DNA of 64,000 nt from Odobenus rosmarus divergens (Eukaryota > Chordata > Mammalia > Carnivora > Odobenidae): positions 552,585 through 616,584 of the forward strand of contig NW_004451008.1 of NCBI RefSeq assembly GCF_000321225.1, written 5' to 3'. Position numbers and translations under genes: made by a program. Shown here piece after piece: positions 32,501 through 61,297 of the stretch. Position 1 is the stretch's first letter. The number at the start of each line of letters is the position of its first letter. The notes beneath the pieces are model-generated. The model did no database searches. It was not told the origin of the DNA and saw only the letters and a program-made list of their open reading frames with translations.

Positions 32501-34540
32501 AAATTCCTTCATTTTATATATACTTCCATTTAACAATTATTGTTATATTATCATTATTCACATACCTACTTCTTCATGAGACTATAAGATCCTCATCTTT
32601 TTCATTTTTATATTCCTAATAAGTAGCATAGAATCTAGCACATAATAAGCACTCAAAAAATCTGGAGCTTCTTGAAGGTTTTATTAATCTCTGTATCCAG
32701 CATCCACTACTGTACCTCATACATAGTAGGCACTTAATATTTAATTAATGAGTAACTATACTGTCCTCCTTCTCTTGCCAAACTTTTCAATTTCCAAACC
32801 CTGTTTAGATATTACCCCATGTGGCACAAAGTGGCTAGATACTAACTAAATACCTTTTCTTTTCTTCCTGGGCCCGCATTTAGATGGCATTTCTCAGCCT
32901 CCCTTGAAGTTAGACATGGTATAACTGGGTTACAGTCAATGGAATGTGGGTGGATTGACATATGCCACCTTCAAATCTCCCAAAAACGCTCCACGAAAAA
33001 ATGGAAGTGAAGGACTCTGAGGCCCTAGTGGGCACGACTGAGGCAAACTGTATTATACCTGCAATTATTCACTTCCACACCCTCTAGGAGGCTTATCCAT
33101 GGCCATGGGATTGCCCTACCTACTGTGAGGTAGTCTACCTCCCCATCTTCCTGATTTTAGACACAGACATATAACAAAGCTTTAGCCAATGGGATGAAAC
33201 TAATTACAGTTTATGATCCATCAGCGCAAAAGAAGCATCAAGAGTCTTCTCCTGCTCTGCTACTCTTCTCTTCTGTCATAGAATAGGCGTTAACTATACA
33301 GAATATGTTTCTTCAGCCTGGGTCCCCAAATGAGTAGACACATAGAGTCAAGCCATAACCTTTAGCCCTAGCTAAAGTGCAGGCTGCATGTAAAATAAGA
33401 AACAAACCTTTGTTACTGTAGGCCACTGGAATTTCATTTTTGTTTTTTAACTGCAACAAAGCTAATAACATTGTGGCTCCAAGAGATAGAAGATGACTAG
33501 ATCCCTGAGTCATTGCTTGGACAACAGCAGCCTAGAGACTCATCCAACCAGATGCCCTGTGTTATATACTGCTGCATGAATGAAAAATAAACTGTTACTG
33601 TGCTAAGCCACTGGAATGGCAGGAATGTTTGTTACTGTAATGAACCTACTCTGGTTAATATACTTTTTCTGTGAAGTCTTTCCTGATCACCAGAACTAAC
33701 CATTCTCTTCCCTATCCTATTTCTGTACTTTATGCACACTTTTACTATTATATGTTCCACACTATCAAATAGCACTTTTTTTACACACCAACTTCCCCTA
33801 CTAGTCTAAGAGCACCAGGAGGACAGAGGTGCTATTCCAATCATCTTTGAATCCCAGCACATAGCAGATGCTCACTTAAAAATAGTCAGGTTCTCTGACC
33901 ATAACGTATCAATGATTCATAACCTCACTCACCTTAAAATGTTTTTAAAGTCAGTGAAAGCATTTCCCTCTTTCAATTACAGGGTTCTTGTAACATTACT
34001 GCTTTGGAAGTAGGTGAATAGAGATTGCTAAGTAAGAGCTAATTCATTAAATACTGCCCAAATGGAACAGTTAAAAAAATGGCACTTTGGGATCACAATA
34101 GTCATTAACCTAAAACCACACATTGTGTCAGCTAGTACAAAAATTAAAGATAGTTTATTTCTCAAAATAATTAAACACACATACAAATACATATAAATCC
34201 ATACCTGATTTCTTTGCTTTTCAACTTCATCCTCAGACATGCAGTTGGACAGAATCTCAGACCATTCCAGGCGCTCCTCTGGTGTCTTTACTGCAAGACT
34301 ATCAAATATTTCAAAGTAAAGCCATGCCAGATCCTTAGCCAACTGCAGCTTCCCACATGCAATGTGCCTCCATGTAGACCAGTACAGGCGTGGGTAAGCT
34401 CCTTCTGTGGCCCGGGTTCGCACATACGTGGATATCTTCCTGAGATAGTGAAGACTGAACTTGGATGGAGGGGGGACCTGCAAGGCACCCACTATAAAGG
34501 GTTCTGCTTTCACCCAGAGGAGAACTCCGGACTGATCCAT
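23378..34540 (-). CDS. TBCCD1: TBCC domain-containing protein 1, six-coding-exon span
   Basis: Coding exons 34205-34540, 31142-31288, 27428-27794, 25188-25374, 24549-25046 and 23378-23507 sum to 1665 nt: 554 codons plus stop. All junctions are GT-AG and the phases (0,0,1,2,2) agree throughout. The protein begins MDQSGVLLWVKAEPF and ends AAGSKQAAG. The N-terminal half is helical and conserved. The C-CAP/cofactor-C-like beta-helix domain falls in about residues 285-440, covering most of the 187-nt exon and the first part of the 498-nt exon. The family is related to tubulin cofactor C and RP2; TBCCD1 is reported at the centrosome, where it affects centrosome and Golgi positioning. Compared with the human 557-aa protein as I recall it, this copy is three residues shorter in the 147-nt exon. 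It is transcribed away from DNAJB11. Confidence 0.96.
24549..25046 (-). CDS. TBCCD1: TBCCD1 coding exon (residues 346-512, C-CAP/TBCC domain and beyond)
   Basis: 498 nt. The acceptor TTTTTCAG lies above 25046 and the donor GTGAGT at 24548-24543. It encodes SVTIEKCRNSTFILG, CDNVKVIAVCHRLSIS, the ILTPTRPLILSGN strand and FYVFIIPFEMEGDTTEIPG through EARLTK. The short alternating hydrophobic repeats fit the beta-helix of cofactor-C-like domains. Confidence 0.94.
25188..25374 (-). CDS. TBCCD1: TBCCD1 coding exon (residues 284-346, start of C-CAP/TBCC domain)
   Basis: 187 nt, phases 1 to 2. The acceptor AAAATAG lies above 25374 and the donor GTAAGC at 25187-25182. It encodes VEGTTKRAKIACNTHVAP through CNESFIYLLSPLR. 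It has no ATG start and is recognised by protein content and phase. Confidence 0.92.
26323..26520 (+). mobile_element. Carnivore SINE, plus (antisense to TBCCD1, in intron)
   Basis: GGGGCGCCTGGGTGGCTCAG head, long CT repeat and AATAAATGG tail. Flanking AGAATTATGCAGTATA on both sides is the target-site duplication. Confidence 0.93.
27428..27794 (-). CDS. TBCCD1: TBCCD1 coding exon (residues 162-284)
   Basis: 367 nt, ending in phase 1. The acceptor TTTTTTAG precedes AACTGGAATGAT (NWND) and the donor is GTATTT after CACCAAG. It encodes NWNDYSHQAFVCDHLSDLL through SGKKLAWAHQ. An in-frame Met inside the exon gives a shorter open frame that is not the true start. Confidence 0.94.
28030..28190 (-). 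repeat. MIR-like element
   Basis: CATTTTACAAATGAGGAAAT, then ACTTGCTCAAGGTCACACAG is the reverse of the conserved MIR core. Confidence 0.7.
29200..29318 (-). mobile_element. Older short-form carnivore SINE, minus
   Basis: TTTTTAAAGATTTTATTTTT, AGTAATCTCTACACCCACTG and CCAACTGAGCCAGCCACCC. Confidence 0.85.
29880..30095 (-). repeat. MIR-like element
   Basis: ATTATCATCCCCATTCACAA, then CGACTTGCCTAAAATCATGT: the MIR core, reversed. Confidence 0.6.
31142..31288 (-). CDS. TBCCD1: TBCCD1 coding exon (residues 113-161)
   Basis: 147 nt, phase 0 both sides. The acceptor is TTGGCCAG above 31288 and the donor GTACTG sits below 31142. It encodes LSVNTLQFLLFLYIQQ through EKSSCHNK. About three residues (Asp-Leu-Thr, as I recall the human protein) are absent between SQSP and EKS. 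Confidence 0.93.
32140..32530 (-). mobile_element. Old L1 3' end, antisense
   Basis: GAGATAATTGTAGATTCACA, TGACAATCACTTATCTGTTC and ATATAAATGGAATTATACAG match the reversed 3' end of old L1 elements. Limits are approximate. Confidence 0.6.
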
Positions 34541-34583
34541 ATTATCTCGAAGGACATCTGTGTAATAAGGCTTCTTGGCATAC
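34205..34583 (-). CDS. TBCCD1: TBCCD1 exon 2: 5' UTR tail plus coding residues 1-112
   Basis: The acceptor TTTCCTAG precedes 34583. The first 43 nt are 5' UTR. ATG is at 34540-34538 in strong context (A at -3, G at +4), and CDS runs from 34540 to 34205 (336 nt, phase 0), ending CAG before GTATGG. It encodes MDQSGVLLW through EKQRNQ. The short 5' UTR piece contains an upstream ATG at 34581-34579 whose frame overlaps the true start. Confidence 0.94.
34510..34581 (-). other. Upstream ORF overlapping the TBCCD1 start codon
   Basis: ATG at 34581-34579, three bases into the exon, opens 23 codons and stops at TGA 34512-34510, past the TBCCD1 ATG (34540) in a different frame. Its context has G at -3 and C at +4, weaker than the main start. 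If the 5' UTR is spliced as proposed, scanning ribosomes meet it first. Confidence 0.6.
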
Positions 34584-34754
34584 CTAGGAAACAAAAGTTT
34601 TTTCACACACTGAATTGAAACAAAACTCATTTATACATGTTCTTTTTGTTGTTGTTGTGTTTTTGTCTGTTTTCTCCATTTATACATTTTCTTTAAGGGG
34701 GCCCCCTCCCTTCACTATTTTAAGATGTACTATGTCAGTTTGAAAAGCAGATCT

Positions 34755-35204
34755 AAACAAACTGAGGGTTGCTGGAGTGGTGGGGGGTGGGAGGGATGGG
34801 GTGGCTGGGTGACAGACATTGGGGAGGGAGGGTATGTGCTATGGTCAGCGCTGTGAATTGTATAAGACTGTTGAATCACAGACCTGTACCTCTGAAACAA
34901 ATAATACATTATATGTTTAAAAAAAAAAAAAAGAGGAAGAAGAATGCAGGAGGGTAAGAATGAAGGGGGGGGAAATCGGAGGGGGAGACCAACCAGTTTG
35001 TTTCTCTGAGAAACAAACTGAGGGTTCTAGAGGGGAGAGGGGTGGGGGGATGGGTTAGCCTGGTGATGGGTATTAAAGAGGGCACGTTCTGCATGGAGCA
35101 CTGGGTGTTATACACAAACAATGAATCATGGAACACTACATCAAAAACTAATGATGTAATGTATGGTGATTAACATAACATAATAATAAAAAAATAAATA
35201 AATA
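34755..35204 (+). mobile_element. 5'-truncated carnivore L1 3' end (TBCCD1 intron 1, antisense)
   Basis: AACTGAGGGTTGCTGGAGTG, TGGGTTAGCCTGGTGATGG and CATGGAGCACTGGGTGTTAT, ending in an AATAAATAAATAAA tail. AAAAGCAGATCT at about 34,743 and again after the tail is the target-site duplication. A young lineage-specific insertion. Confidence 0.9.
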
Positions 35205-36276
35205 AAAAGCAGATCTAGTTTATCAACCAAGCGCAGAATAAATTTTCAGTCAGATGTCACTACAATTGATTTGAACAAGAAAAATTGTGTGATAAAACAA
35301 AATTATCTTACTTGAATTGTTCAAAGTGGTTGTTTTAGGGAGAGTGTATAAATGCATGAAGTATGAGTTGGAATCCTGCTCAGGAAAGGAAGAAAAGAAG
35401 AAATGGGAGAGTCATCTCTTCACAGGAAATCTCTGTCTACACTGAGGGGCAATGCTAGTCAAAATAAGGGGAATAAAATTTGAGTCAAATCACTTACACA
35501 AAGAGGATGGTGGGTTAAAGATGTGGACGTGTTAGCTGACATATAGTTCAATATGAAGCACTAATGTGATATGGCAGACGAATGCTCACACAAGTGTGGG
35601 CTGCAGAAAGAGATCATTTTTGTTCTCTGTAACAGTGAACCTGCTCTGGCATATTCTTTTGCTTAGTTCAGGTGCAGTGATTTCAGATTTTGTTTGTTGT
35701 TTCTTTGTTACAACAACAATACATAATTTTCATGGAATACTTATAACATATCTCAAAATAGAAGGGGAGGAAATCAATCATTGTCCTGCCATCAAAGGGA
35801 AACTAGTTAATATTCTATTGTACTTCCTTTCCATCTCTTTTTCTACATAGACTGGATGTTAGTTTTTGAATTTTCAAACTTGTGATAATAGCATATATAC
35901 AGTTATTTTAAAAGCTTCATAGCACTCTAAGTAAAGGTACCCTAGTTTATTCACCTGTTCTCCTATTTTCGGACATTAAGTAGGTTTAAAATTTTTCACA
36001 AAAACAAGATAGGCAAAATACTAATCATTGTTGAAGTGGGGTGATAAGCACGTGGTGGTTTATTTACCTATTCTACTTTTGTATATGTTAAAATTTTCCA
36101 CTGTAGAAAATTTAAACGTAGGCGAAGAGTGAAGGGGATTAAGAAGTATAAAATTCCGGTCATAAAATAAGTAAGTCACAGGGAAGAAAAGTTCAGCATA
36201 GGGAATATAGTCAATAATACTGTAATAACTTTGTATGGTAATGGATGGCAACTATACTCTGTGTGTGTGTTTTTTT

Positions 36277-36391
36277 GTTTTGTTTTATTTAAGTTGGGGA
36301 GCCCAACAGGGAGCCTGAAACTCACAACTGAGATCAAGATCTGAGCTGAGACTGAGTGAGGCTTAACCAACTGAGCCACCCAGGCACCCCA
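36277..36391 (-). mobile_element. Degraded carnivore SINE, minus, inside an old L1 tail
   Basis: TTAACCAACTGAGCCACCCA and GGCACCCC at the right. The flanks (about 36,170-36,270 and 36,392-36,480: GAATATAGTCAATAATACTG, ATACAACTGAAACTAATATA) look like an old L1 3' end split by it. Confidence 0.7.
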
Positions 36392-36889
36392 GTGGTATTT
36401 TGTAATGTATATAACTGTCGAATCACTATGCTATACAACTGAAACTAATATAATGTATATCAACTATACTTCAATTAAAAAGAAAACAAAAAGTTTAAAT
36501 GTTTCACACTATAAATAATGCTATAATTACCATCTTTCTGCACATTTTCTGCACTATGACTATTTCTGAGAAAATTTTCAGATACGCATTGGTGAAATGA
36601 AGTAAATGACATTTCTAAAGCTCCTGACATATATTTCCATCGCTTTCCAAGATGACTGTATCAAACTGTACCATCACTTGACCAAGGTACCATCGAGTAC
36701 CACTTAACCATTGAGCACTCTTCAGCATTAACATCACTTAAAAAACCTTCTTTATATGACTGATGGAAAATGTTTTATTGCTATTATACATTCCATTTGA
36801 TTCCAAGAACGTCATGCCTCTTTGAGGAATTATCTGCTCAAAAAATAATTGACATCAATTAGATGCTTACGATGTTCCGCAGGCTAAAT

Positions 36890-37070
36890 ATTTTTCGTTC
36901 TTCACCTCCTTTCGTCCTCTCAACCATCTAGAGATACGACCGTCCCCATTTTCAGACGAGCACACTGAGGCTTGGAGAAGTTAAGGGACTTACCCAAAGT
37001 CACATACTTAGATTGGCACCACCCTGGATTAGAATTCAAGTCTGTCTGACTTGAGAACTGTGTTACTTAC
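36890..37070 (-). repeat. MIR-like element
   Basis: CCCCATTTTCAGACGAGCAC, then GAAGTTAAGGGACTTACCCA is a reversed MIR core. Confidence 0.6.
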
Positions 37071-37489
37071 AAATGGACTTTAGGAACCCAGTTTTGGGAA
37101 AATCTCTGGAAAATGGGAGTGGATCCAGAAGAGGATTCCCAGAACGAGTGGCCTTAGATGTGAGGCCACATAGCGCCAGGTAAAGGAACGTGGAGCCTGT
37201 GTGTTCCTGAAACCCAAAAGAAGGGTGGGAGAGGGTAAAGCGCAGCTGTCTTCGTACACGGGAATGGCTTAGCGCTGCTCTGAGGAAAAGAGATGAAGTG
37301 ACGTGAGGAAGATCTTAGTTCGCCCCGAGATAGAAAGAGACTGCGTGAGATCCTCAACTCCTGTTCCTGAAATGTGCAATCGAAAGCCAGATCCTGGGGA
37401 AGGAATTCTGAGACTCGAGAGGGCTACATTCCTAACAAACATGGGCTCTTTCCCTCTCAAAAGCAGCCCCCGGGAGCGCTGAGGTGATG

Positions 37490-37870
37490 TTTTTCAGGCG
37501 GGGAGACCCACAGCGGTCCTCCGGGACGGGGTCCTTCACCACCACCTCCGACGCCGTCCTGGTCCGGGCCGCACGAGCTCCCCGGCCGGACTCTGGGAAC
37601 TGGGAAACCCCAGCCGGCAGGCTCCGTAGCGGACCCGAGACCTGGGGAGCCAAAGGGCAGCCTCCCCGGCCCGCCCTCCGCCCCTGGCGTCGGCCCGCGC
37701 GCGGTTACCTGCGAAGGCAGGGCCGCTCCGCCGCACCCTTCGCGCGCCGCCGCGCCCAGCTCGCCCGGCCCGCCCCTCGCCCGCCGTCTCACCCACTGCG
37801 CAAGCGTCAGGCCTCGCGCCACCGAGAACTGGAGGCTGACGTTGCTAGAGAGGCCTCCCGCTTCTCCCTC
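37490..37870. promoter_or_regulatory. TBCCD1: CpG island, TBCCD1 promoter
   Basis: Dense CG dinucleotides (for example GGCCCGCGCGCGGTT and CGCGCGCCGCCGCGCC) stand out from the AT-rich surroundings. No TATA box was noticed. This is the typical housekeeping promoter of a broadly expressed centrosomal gene. Assignment to TBCCD1 rests on position and the minus-strand donor. Confidence 0.7.
37709..37850 (-). other. TBCCD1: Probable TBCCD1 non-coding first exon in CpG island
   Basis: A minus-strand donor, CCTTCGCAG followed by GTAACC, ends at 37709 inside a very GC- and CpG-rich block. Splicing to 34583 would give a 5' UTR entering the TBCCD1 start exon. The upper limit is approximate. A second possible donor (GTGAGA after CAGTGG) lies about 80 bp upstream, so exact exon choice is unsure. 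Confidence 0.5.
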
Positions 37871-39499
37871 AAGCTGAGAAGTACTTGGCCGAGGCCAAAA
37901 GTCCTCGGTGCTGGGACCTGGAGCCAGACCCGGCCGCTTCTGGTATCGCGCCTTTCACCTCAGGGAAGTAGGGAGTTTTCTATTGCTCTACACATCTATG
38001 GTCAGCCAATAGCTGCTGGTAAGGTCAGCACGCTTTGATCAGTAATGTAACGACAATGACAGTTTACATTTATAGCGTTCACCGCGGGCCGGCCCTGTGT
38101 AAAGCACCCTTATGTGTATTATGTCTTCCCAAGAGCCCTTTAAGTTAAGGACGTCTGTTTTACCGACAACTAAACTAGGGCGTAGAGAGGTGGAAGTAAC
38201 ACACCCCTAAGGTCACAGCAAGAGAGCAGCCAGGATCGAAACCCAGTCAACCCAGGCCGTCTGAAGCCAGAGCCCCCGGAGTTATTAGCTCCTTAACAAA
38301 AGAGCCCGCAGGCTAGCTTTGTTAGCTTTCCCGCCACGTTACCGCTTTCATGAAGCTTTTTTGGATTCCACCCTGCAGAAGACACCACTCCTTCCTCGAA
38401 GCCTCCACTTTTTAGCCATTTCCTGGTTTCTTAGTTCGTTTATGGCTTGTATAGGTGTGGGAGTTACAAAGGTAAATAAGACCATAAAATGCAATTTAGT
38501 TCCTCTTTTATGTGGCCTCTCTCCTCCAGTAGGCATCTTCCTGAAAACAGTAACCTTGTCTTCCCCTTACCTCTGTATGAGCCAAGAGTAGATAGGGGCT
38601 TTGGATTCAAACTGATCTGGGTGAGAATTCAAGCTGCACTAAATAGTTCAGTGACCTTGAACAGATTCTGTCACCTCTCTATGAGGGCACAGATCGTACT
38701 AGGCTTTAAAAATTTTTCCCAGCTTTATTAAGACACAGAGTTTTGTAAGCTAGCGTAAAGAGTTGGGATTTTATTCTAAGCACAATGAAAAGCCATTAGT
38801 GGGTTTTGAGCAGGGGAATGACGTGATCTGACATGTTTGCAAAAAATCATGGGGTTGGGGGTCAGAAGTTTAATAAGAGATAGTGAAATATCAAGAGTGG
38901 AGGGAGGGAGACCACTTAGGAAGTCTTGCTAGGTAAGAGATGGTGTGACTTGGCCCAGAGAGGTAGTGGAGATGAACAGAAGTGGACAGATTCAGGATAT
39001 AGTTTAAAGGCAAAGATTTGGATAGGGAATACAGGGGCGGAATCAAGGAAGACACCTAGAATTTTGTCATGAACAAGTAGGTGGGGGAATCAAAGAGTTC
39101 TCCTAAGTGTGATAATAGTTATTCATTGCGTGCTTACTGTGCCAGATGCTGTGCTAGACCGTTTACAGCTTTTCTCCCATTAAAATTTCACAACACTGCC
39201 AGAAAAATGTTTTGCCTCAGGTTTGTAAATAAACCTTAGGCTAGACTGGGGGGGCTAGGGAAGGGGGATGTTCTCACCGCTAAGTGATGGAAGCTGAATC
39301 CACGGCCTCTTCTCGGTGAAACTGAGGCAATTTTCTTCCGGGCTTGTTCCAAGAGGGTAAAATAAGACCTCTTAAGCAACGCGTTCGCCCTACTGTTGGC
39401 GTCGAGTAATTGTCCCCGCCCATTTCTCCTGTGTCCCTCCACTCCCGCATCCAGCGTAAAGTTCAATATGAATGAAATTCCCAGACTTGTAACAAGATA
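37871..39499. other. Interval between the two CpG-island promoters
   Basis: Mostly unique sequence with MIR-like stretches at about 38,060-38,270 (rc of the typical GAGAGGTTAAGTAACTTGCC-like core region) and 39,100-39,245. No exon was recognised. Open frames here are short and unlike known proteins. Confidence 0.5.
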
Positions 39500-57395
<17,896 letters not shown>

Positions 57396-57720
57396 GAGTG
57401 AATAAAATTGGACTTTGTTTAAAATAAGTGAATCAGCGATATTTATTATCTACAGGGGTTTTTTTGTGTGTGTTTTTGTTATTTTCAATATGCAAGTTTG
57501 GCTTAATTTTTTTCTCCTAATGATTGTCATGAGATGAATAAGAGGGCTTAAGAATTTGTCCATTTGTGTTCAGAAAAGAATGACCAGCAAAAGGTTTAAT
57601 AATACCTCTCCGTTTGGGGATTTAATGTCTGGTGCTGCTGCCTGAGTTTCAAGAATTAAAGCTGCAAGAGGACTCCAGGAGCAAAAGAAACACAATATAA
57701 AGGGTTGGAGTTAACTGTTA
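57396..57720 (+). other. DNAJB11: DNAJB11 3' UTR with candidate polyA signals
   Basis: AATAAA at 57401-57406 lies only 5 bases past the stop and is probably too close. ATTAAA at 57655-57660 and AATATAAAG near 57,695 are more plausible, and T-rich sequence follows to about 57,800. The exact end cannot be set from sequence. Confidence 0.4.
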
Positions 57721-58125
57721 GCTACTTCGTTCAAAATGCCAACTGGAGAAGTCTGTTTTTAAATACATTTTGTTGCTATTTTTTTCTTGACTCCTGTTTC
57801 TTGTTGGTTTAGCTGCCCTGTTGTCCTTCTGTCTCCATCTGGTCACTTTCCCTTGATCCGCCCAGTTGCCCCCTGGCTTTCTGTGGGCTAATTGGGTTGT
57901 CTCCTACTGGCAAGATGGACACACAAATCTGCAAAAGGCTGGTAATGATCCAGTCCCCATGCCCAATCAAACACATATAGTATCTTCTAGAAAGGAGCTT
58001 GAAGAAACTGAGTAGATTAGAGATTGGGGAACGTGAGTCAAGGTTACACAAAGATCTAACTATTTCTGAGAAGTATATTTCCTCTCATTTAATTTGGGAA
58101 TGATCTGATACGGATACTTTGCTGT

Positions 58126-58321
58126 TTTGTTTTTTTTTTAAAGATTTTATATATTTGAGAGAGAGAGAATGAGAGAGAGAGAGCACAAGAGGGAAGAGGG
58201 TCAGAGGGAGAAGCAGACTCCCCGCTGAGCAAGGAGCCCGATGTGGGACTCGATCCCGGGACTCCAGGATCATGACCTGAGCTGAAGGCAGTCGCTTAAC
58301 CAACTGAGCCACACAGGTGCC
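58126..58321 (-). mobile_element. Carnivore SINE, minus
   Basis: TTTTTAAAGATTTTATATAT to GAGCCACACAGGTGCCC. ACTTTGCTGTTT on both sides is the target duplication. Confidence 0.93.
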
Positions 58322-60334
58322 CTACTTTGCTGTTTAGAAAGCACTTTTCATATATACAGTCTCGGTTGACCTCATGATTAAAAAGCCTTTGGTGTGTGTT
58401 AGGAACAAGCATTACCACTGGCTCTAGAAAATGAATGTGAGGTAGACCAGCAGATTACTTTTGGCTCCCCGAGTGGCCCCTGAGTCAGAGGGCACGAGAC
58501 TTTTGAACCTCCTTCACTCTTCCACAGGCCCGTCACACTACTCTTCGTATACGTTTGGGCTTCTGGCCTCAGCTGGTGAGCGGTTCAATAGTGTCAAACA
58601 ACTTCTGTTGCAGGATGTGTGCAGCTACCTTCCTGCCATCCGTGGAGTTCCAGCAGCATTCCCACCTTTGTTCAGGTAGCCAGTGCTGCTATTTGCCTTT
58701 TTGTTGCATTTTGCCCCCCATTTACAAAAATGAGTGGACTAAGGGAAAAAAATGAAAATTTCATCAATTTAGAACAGTTAAGAACAAGATGAAAAGAAGC
58801 AGCACACTTTTAACCTCAATCGGATACTATTTGGACTTGAATACAACTGTGTGTTCCCTTGTGAAGGAAAAGAACAAAATTAAAAGGCTTATTTGAAATG
58901 CTGGAAATCTATTTTAGAATTCAAATGAAACCATGTAAATACATATTTAAGTTTAGTGGACTTTTTGTACATTTGATCTTCATTATATACTGAGTTACCT
59001 CATTGAACATTTTTTAGAAATAATCATCATTTCCCATACATTTCTTGGCCCAAGAGAACTCTTGATTGTTATCTGCACTTGCTCATCCCCCTGTTTCTAA
59101 GATTTTTTGCAAGAGTCAGTCACATCCTAAGAGCTAGAGTTACTAGTCTTGGCTAAAAAGACCCCATAGAGATAATGTTCTTACCACAAATAAGAATGTT
59201 AATGGGGCTTTGTCACTCCTGTTAATTCATGGTCCAGATGGCCATGGTTTGAGAAGTTAAAGAAGAATATTCTTTTATCATTTTACTGAGCTTCAGTTCA
59301 CTTTAAGCTTTATCTGAAGCACACTGTAATGTGGAAAGATTTGTATCAAAGTTCTGTAGATTTTTCTCGTTATAAACCATTGGGACAGAATGGTGGTGGT
59401 GGTGATGATGGGGAGATCTTAAAACCAGGCTCCAGAGCCCAAGCTTTTTGCACTATGGTATAGAAGTTAGTGCCATCCACAATTGGAGTGCTGGTCCCTG
59501 AGAGAGCTAGCTCCCTCCAAAGTAGACTAAAGATAAACACCTATCCAGGAACGTTGCAGAGAGAGTTATTGGGCTTGGGAGGTTGTAACCATCATATGCA
59601 TGTTCTCTTCAGCCAGAAGTTTCTCTGTATTACAGAGTTGTCAAGTGAGGAACAGTTAAGAGTTGTCTTCTTACTGAGTAAAAAATATTTATTGAGTGCT
59701 TACTATGGGCCAGGTTCTGTTCAAGTACTTTATAGGAGGAGCTCATTTAAATAGAAGGGAAACTGTTATCCTCGGTGTACAGATGAGGAAATTAAGTTCC
59801 ATCTCACAGCTTACGAGTGGTGGAACCAGCATTTGAACCCAAGCAGTCTGCTCCAGCATGCAGAGAATTTGATCAAAGGGGATGTAAATCCAAACTGTCA
59901 CAAAATACCACACTATGAGTTTTTTATTTCTTCGGTGGCCTTTGAAGCACAAACCTTCAGGTGAATCTGAAGTTTCAAGCTGAGACCTTATCACTGTGGC
60001 TCACTTTAAAGAGGAACTGGCTGAGCTGAGAAGTAGCTATGGGCTACTAGCCATGGGCGTGTTGTCCCTGGAATTTTGGTGGCAGCATATGAATCCAGAA
60101 TGATCATGGTATTTCAGACGATCTGGCCAAACTCTGGGTAATTCCTAGAGTACACAGATATCTTTTATTTAACTCTCACTGTAGAAACCGAGAGCCCCAT
60201 CAGTGATCTGGACGCCAGGAAGAAGACACCCTGACTGATGTGCCCCACAGTTGCCCAGAAAGCAGTCTGTGAATCTACAGGGTTCTCAGCAGTTTGCTCA
60301 AGTGTGATCGTGCTTAGCCCCAAGGCTGCAGTTC
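58322..60334. other. Gene-free sequence downstream of DNAJB11
   Basis: Mostly unique, with a MIR-like element at about 59,680-59,850 (ATTGAGTGCTTACTATGGGC, then ACAGATGAGGAAATTAAG). No exon recognised. Confidence 0.5.
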
Positions 60335-60539
60335 TTTTTTTTTTTTTTTTAAGATTTTATTTATTCATTTGAGACAGAGATACAGAGAGAGAGCACAAGC
60401 AGGGGGAGCAGCAGAGGGACAGGGAGAAGCAGACTCCCCACTGAGCAGGGAGCCTGGTGCGGGGTTCGATCCCAGGATCCAGGGATCAGGACCTGAGCCA
60501 AAGGCAGACGCTCAACTGAATGAGCCACCCAGGTGCCCC
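60335..60539 (-). mobile_element. Carnivore SINE, minus
   Basis: T-run, AAGATTTTATTTATTCATTT and GAGCCACCCAGGTGCCCCC. GGCTGCAGTTCT and GTCTGCAGTTCT flank it. Confidence 0.93.
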
Positions 60540-60574
60540 CAAGTCTGCAGTTCTCGGTCCAAGTGTTGACAGTG

Positions 60575-60950
60575 CAGTGAGACTGTCTGGATTCAAACCC
60601 TGCCTCTGCCAATTACCAGCTCTGTGACCCCAGATAAATATCTTAACCTCTCTGAGCTTCAGTCTCCTCCCCTACCTCATATTCTGACCATTAAACAACA
60701 TGATGTATTTGAAACTTACCACAGTACCTGGTATGTAGCAAGCACTCTATTTTTTTTTAGAGAGAGAGAGAGGGTGAGCAGGTGGGAGGGGCAGAGGGAG
60801 AGAGAGAAGTTTAAGCAGGCTCCAGGGTCAAGATTGGAGCCCAACACAGGGCTTGATCTCATGACCCTGAGATCATGACCTGAGCTGAAATCAATCATTT
60901 AACTGAGCCACCCAGGCACTCAACAAGCACTCTTTAAATATTAGTTATTG
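60575..60950 (+). repeat. MIR-like element split by a SINE
   Basis: GTCTGGATTCAAACCCTGCC, TACCAGCTCTGTGACCCCAG and, after the SINE, CTTTAAATATTAGTTATTGC. The MIR body is interrupted at about 60,750-60,922. Confidence 0.75.
60750..60922 (-). mobile_element. Carnivore SINE, minus, nested in MIR
   Basis: TTTTTTTTAGAGAGAGAGAG to GAGCCACCCAGGCACTC. CAAGCACTCT on both sides is the target duplication. Confidence 0.9.
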
Positions 60951-61297
60951 CTATGGACTGAATGTGCCCACCTCCAAAACTTAATAGGTTGAAGACCTAA
61001 TCCCTAGTATGACGGTATTCAGAGGTGTATCCAGAGGGCCCTTGGGAGGTAATTAGGGGATAAAGGTGGAGCTCTCATGAATGGGATTAGTGTCCTTATA
61101 AGAAGAAACCTGAGAAAGAGAATCCCTCCACCATGTGAGGACAGAACAGGCCATCTGCAAACCAGGAAGTGAGCCCTCACCAGATGCTGGACCTCCAGCA
61201 CCTTGATCTTGGTCTTCCCAACTGTAGAACTGTGAGAAATAACTGTTTGTTGTTTAAAGCTTCAGTCATGGTAATTTGTTACAACAGCCTGCGCTAA
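60951..61297 (+). mobile_element. Solitary MaLR-type LTR (old endogenous retrovirus-like)
   Basis: ACTGAATGTGCCCACCTCCA, AATGGGATTAGTGTCCTTAT, ACCTTGATCTTGGTCTTCCC and GAACTGTGAGAAATAACTG match the well-known MLT/MST LTR layout. No internal coding region accompanies it. Subfamily not assigned. Confidence 0.8.

Noticed and set aside
37457..37822. 121-codon open frame in the TBCCD1 CpG island
   Set aside because: It starts with GTG and not ATG, and GC-rich DNA keeps frames open by chance. The region fits a non-coding first exon better.
57401..57406. AATAAA just after the DNAJB11 stop as the main polyA signal
   Set aside because: Only five bases separate it from the stop codon, leaving almost no 3' UTR. 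Later signals are more plausible.
60951..61297. Possible endogenous retrovirus
   Set aside because: Only a solitary old LTR is visible. No gag, pol or env coding sequence is nearby.
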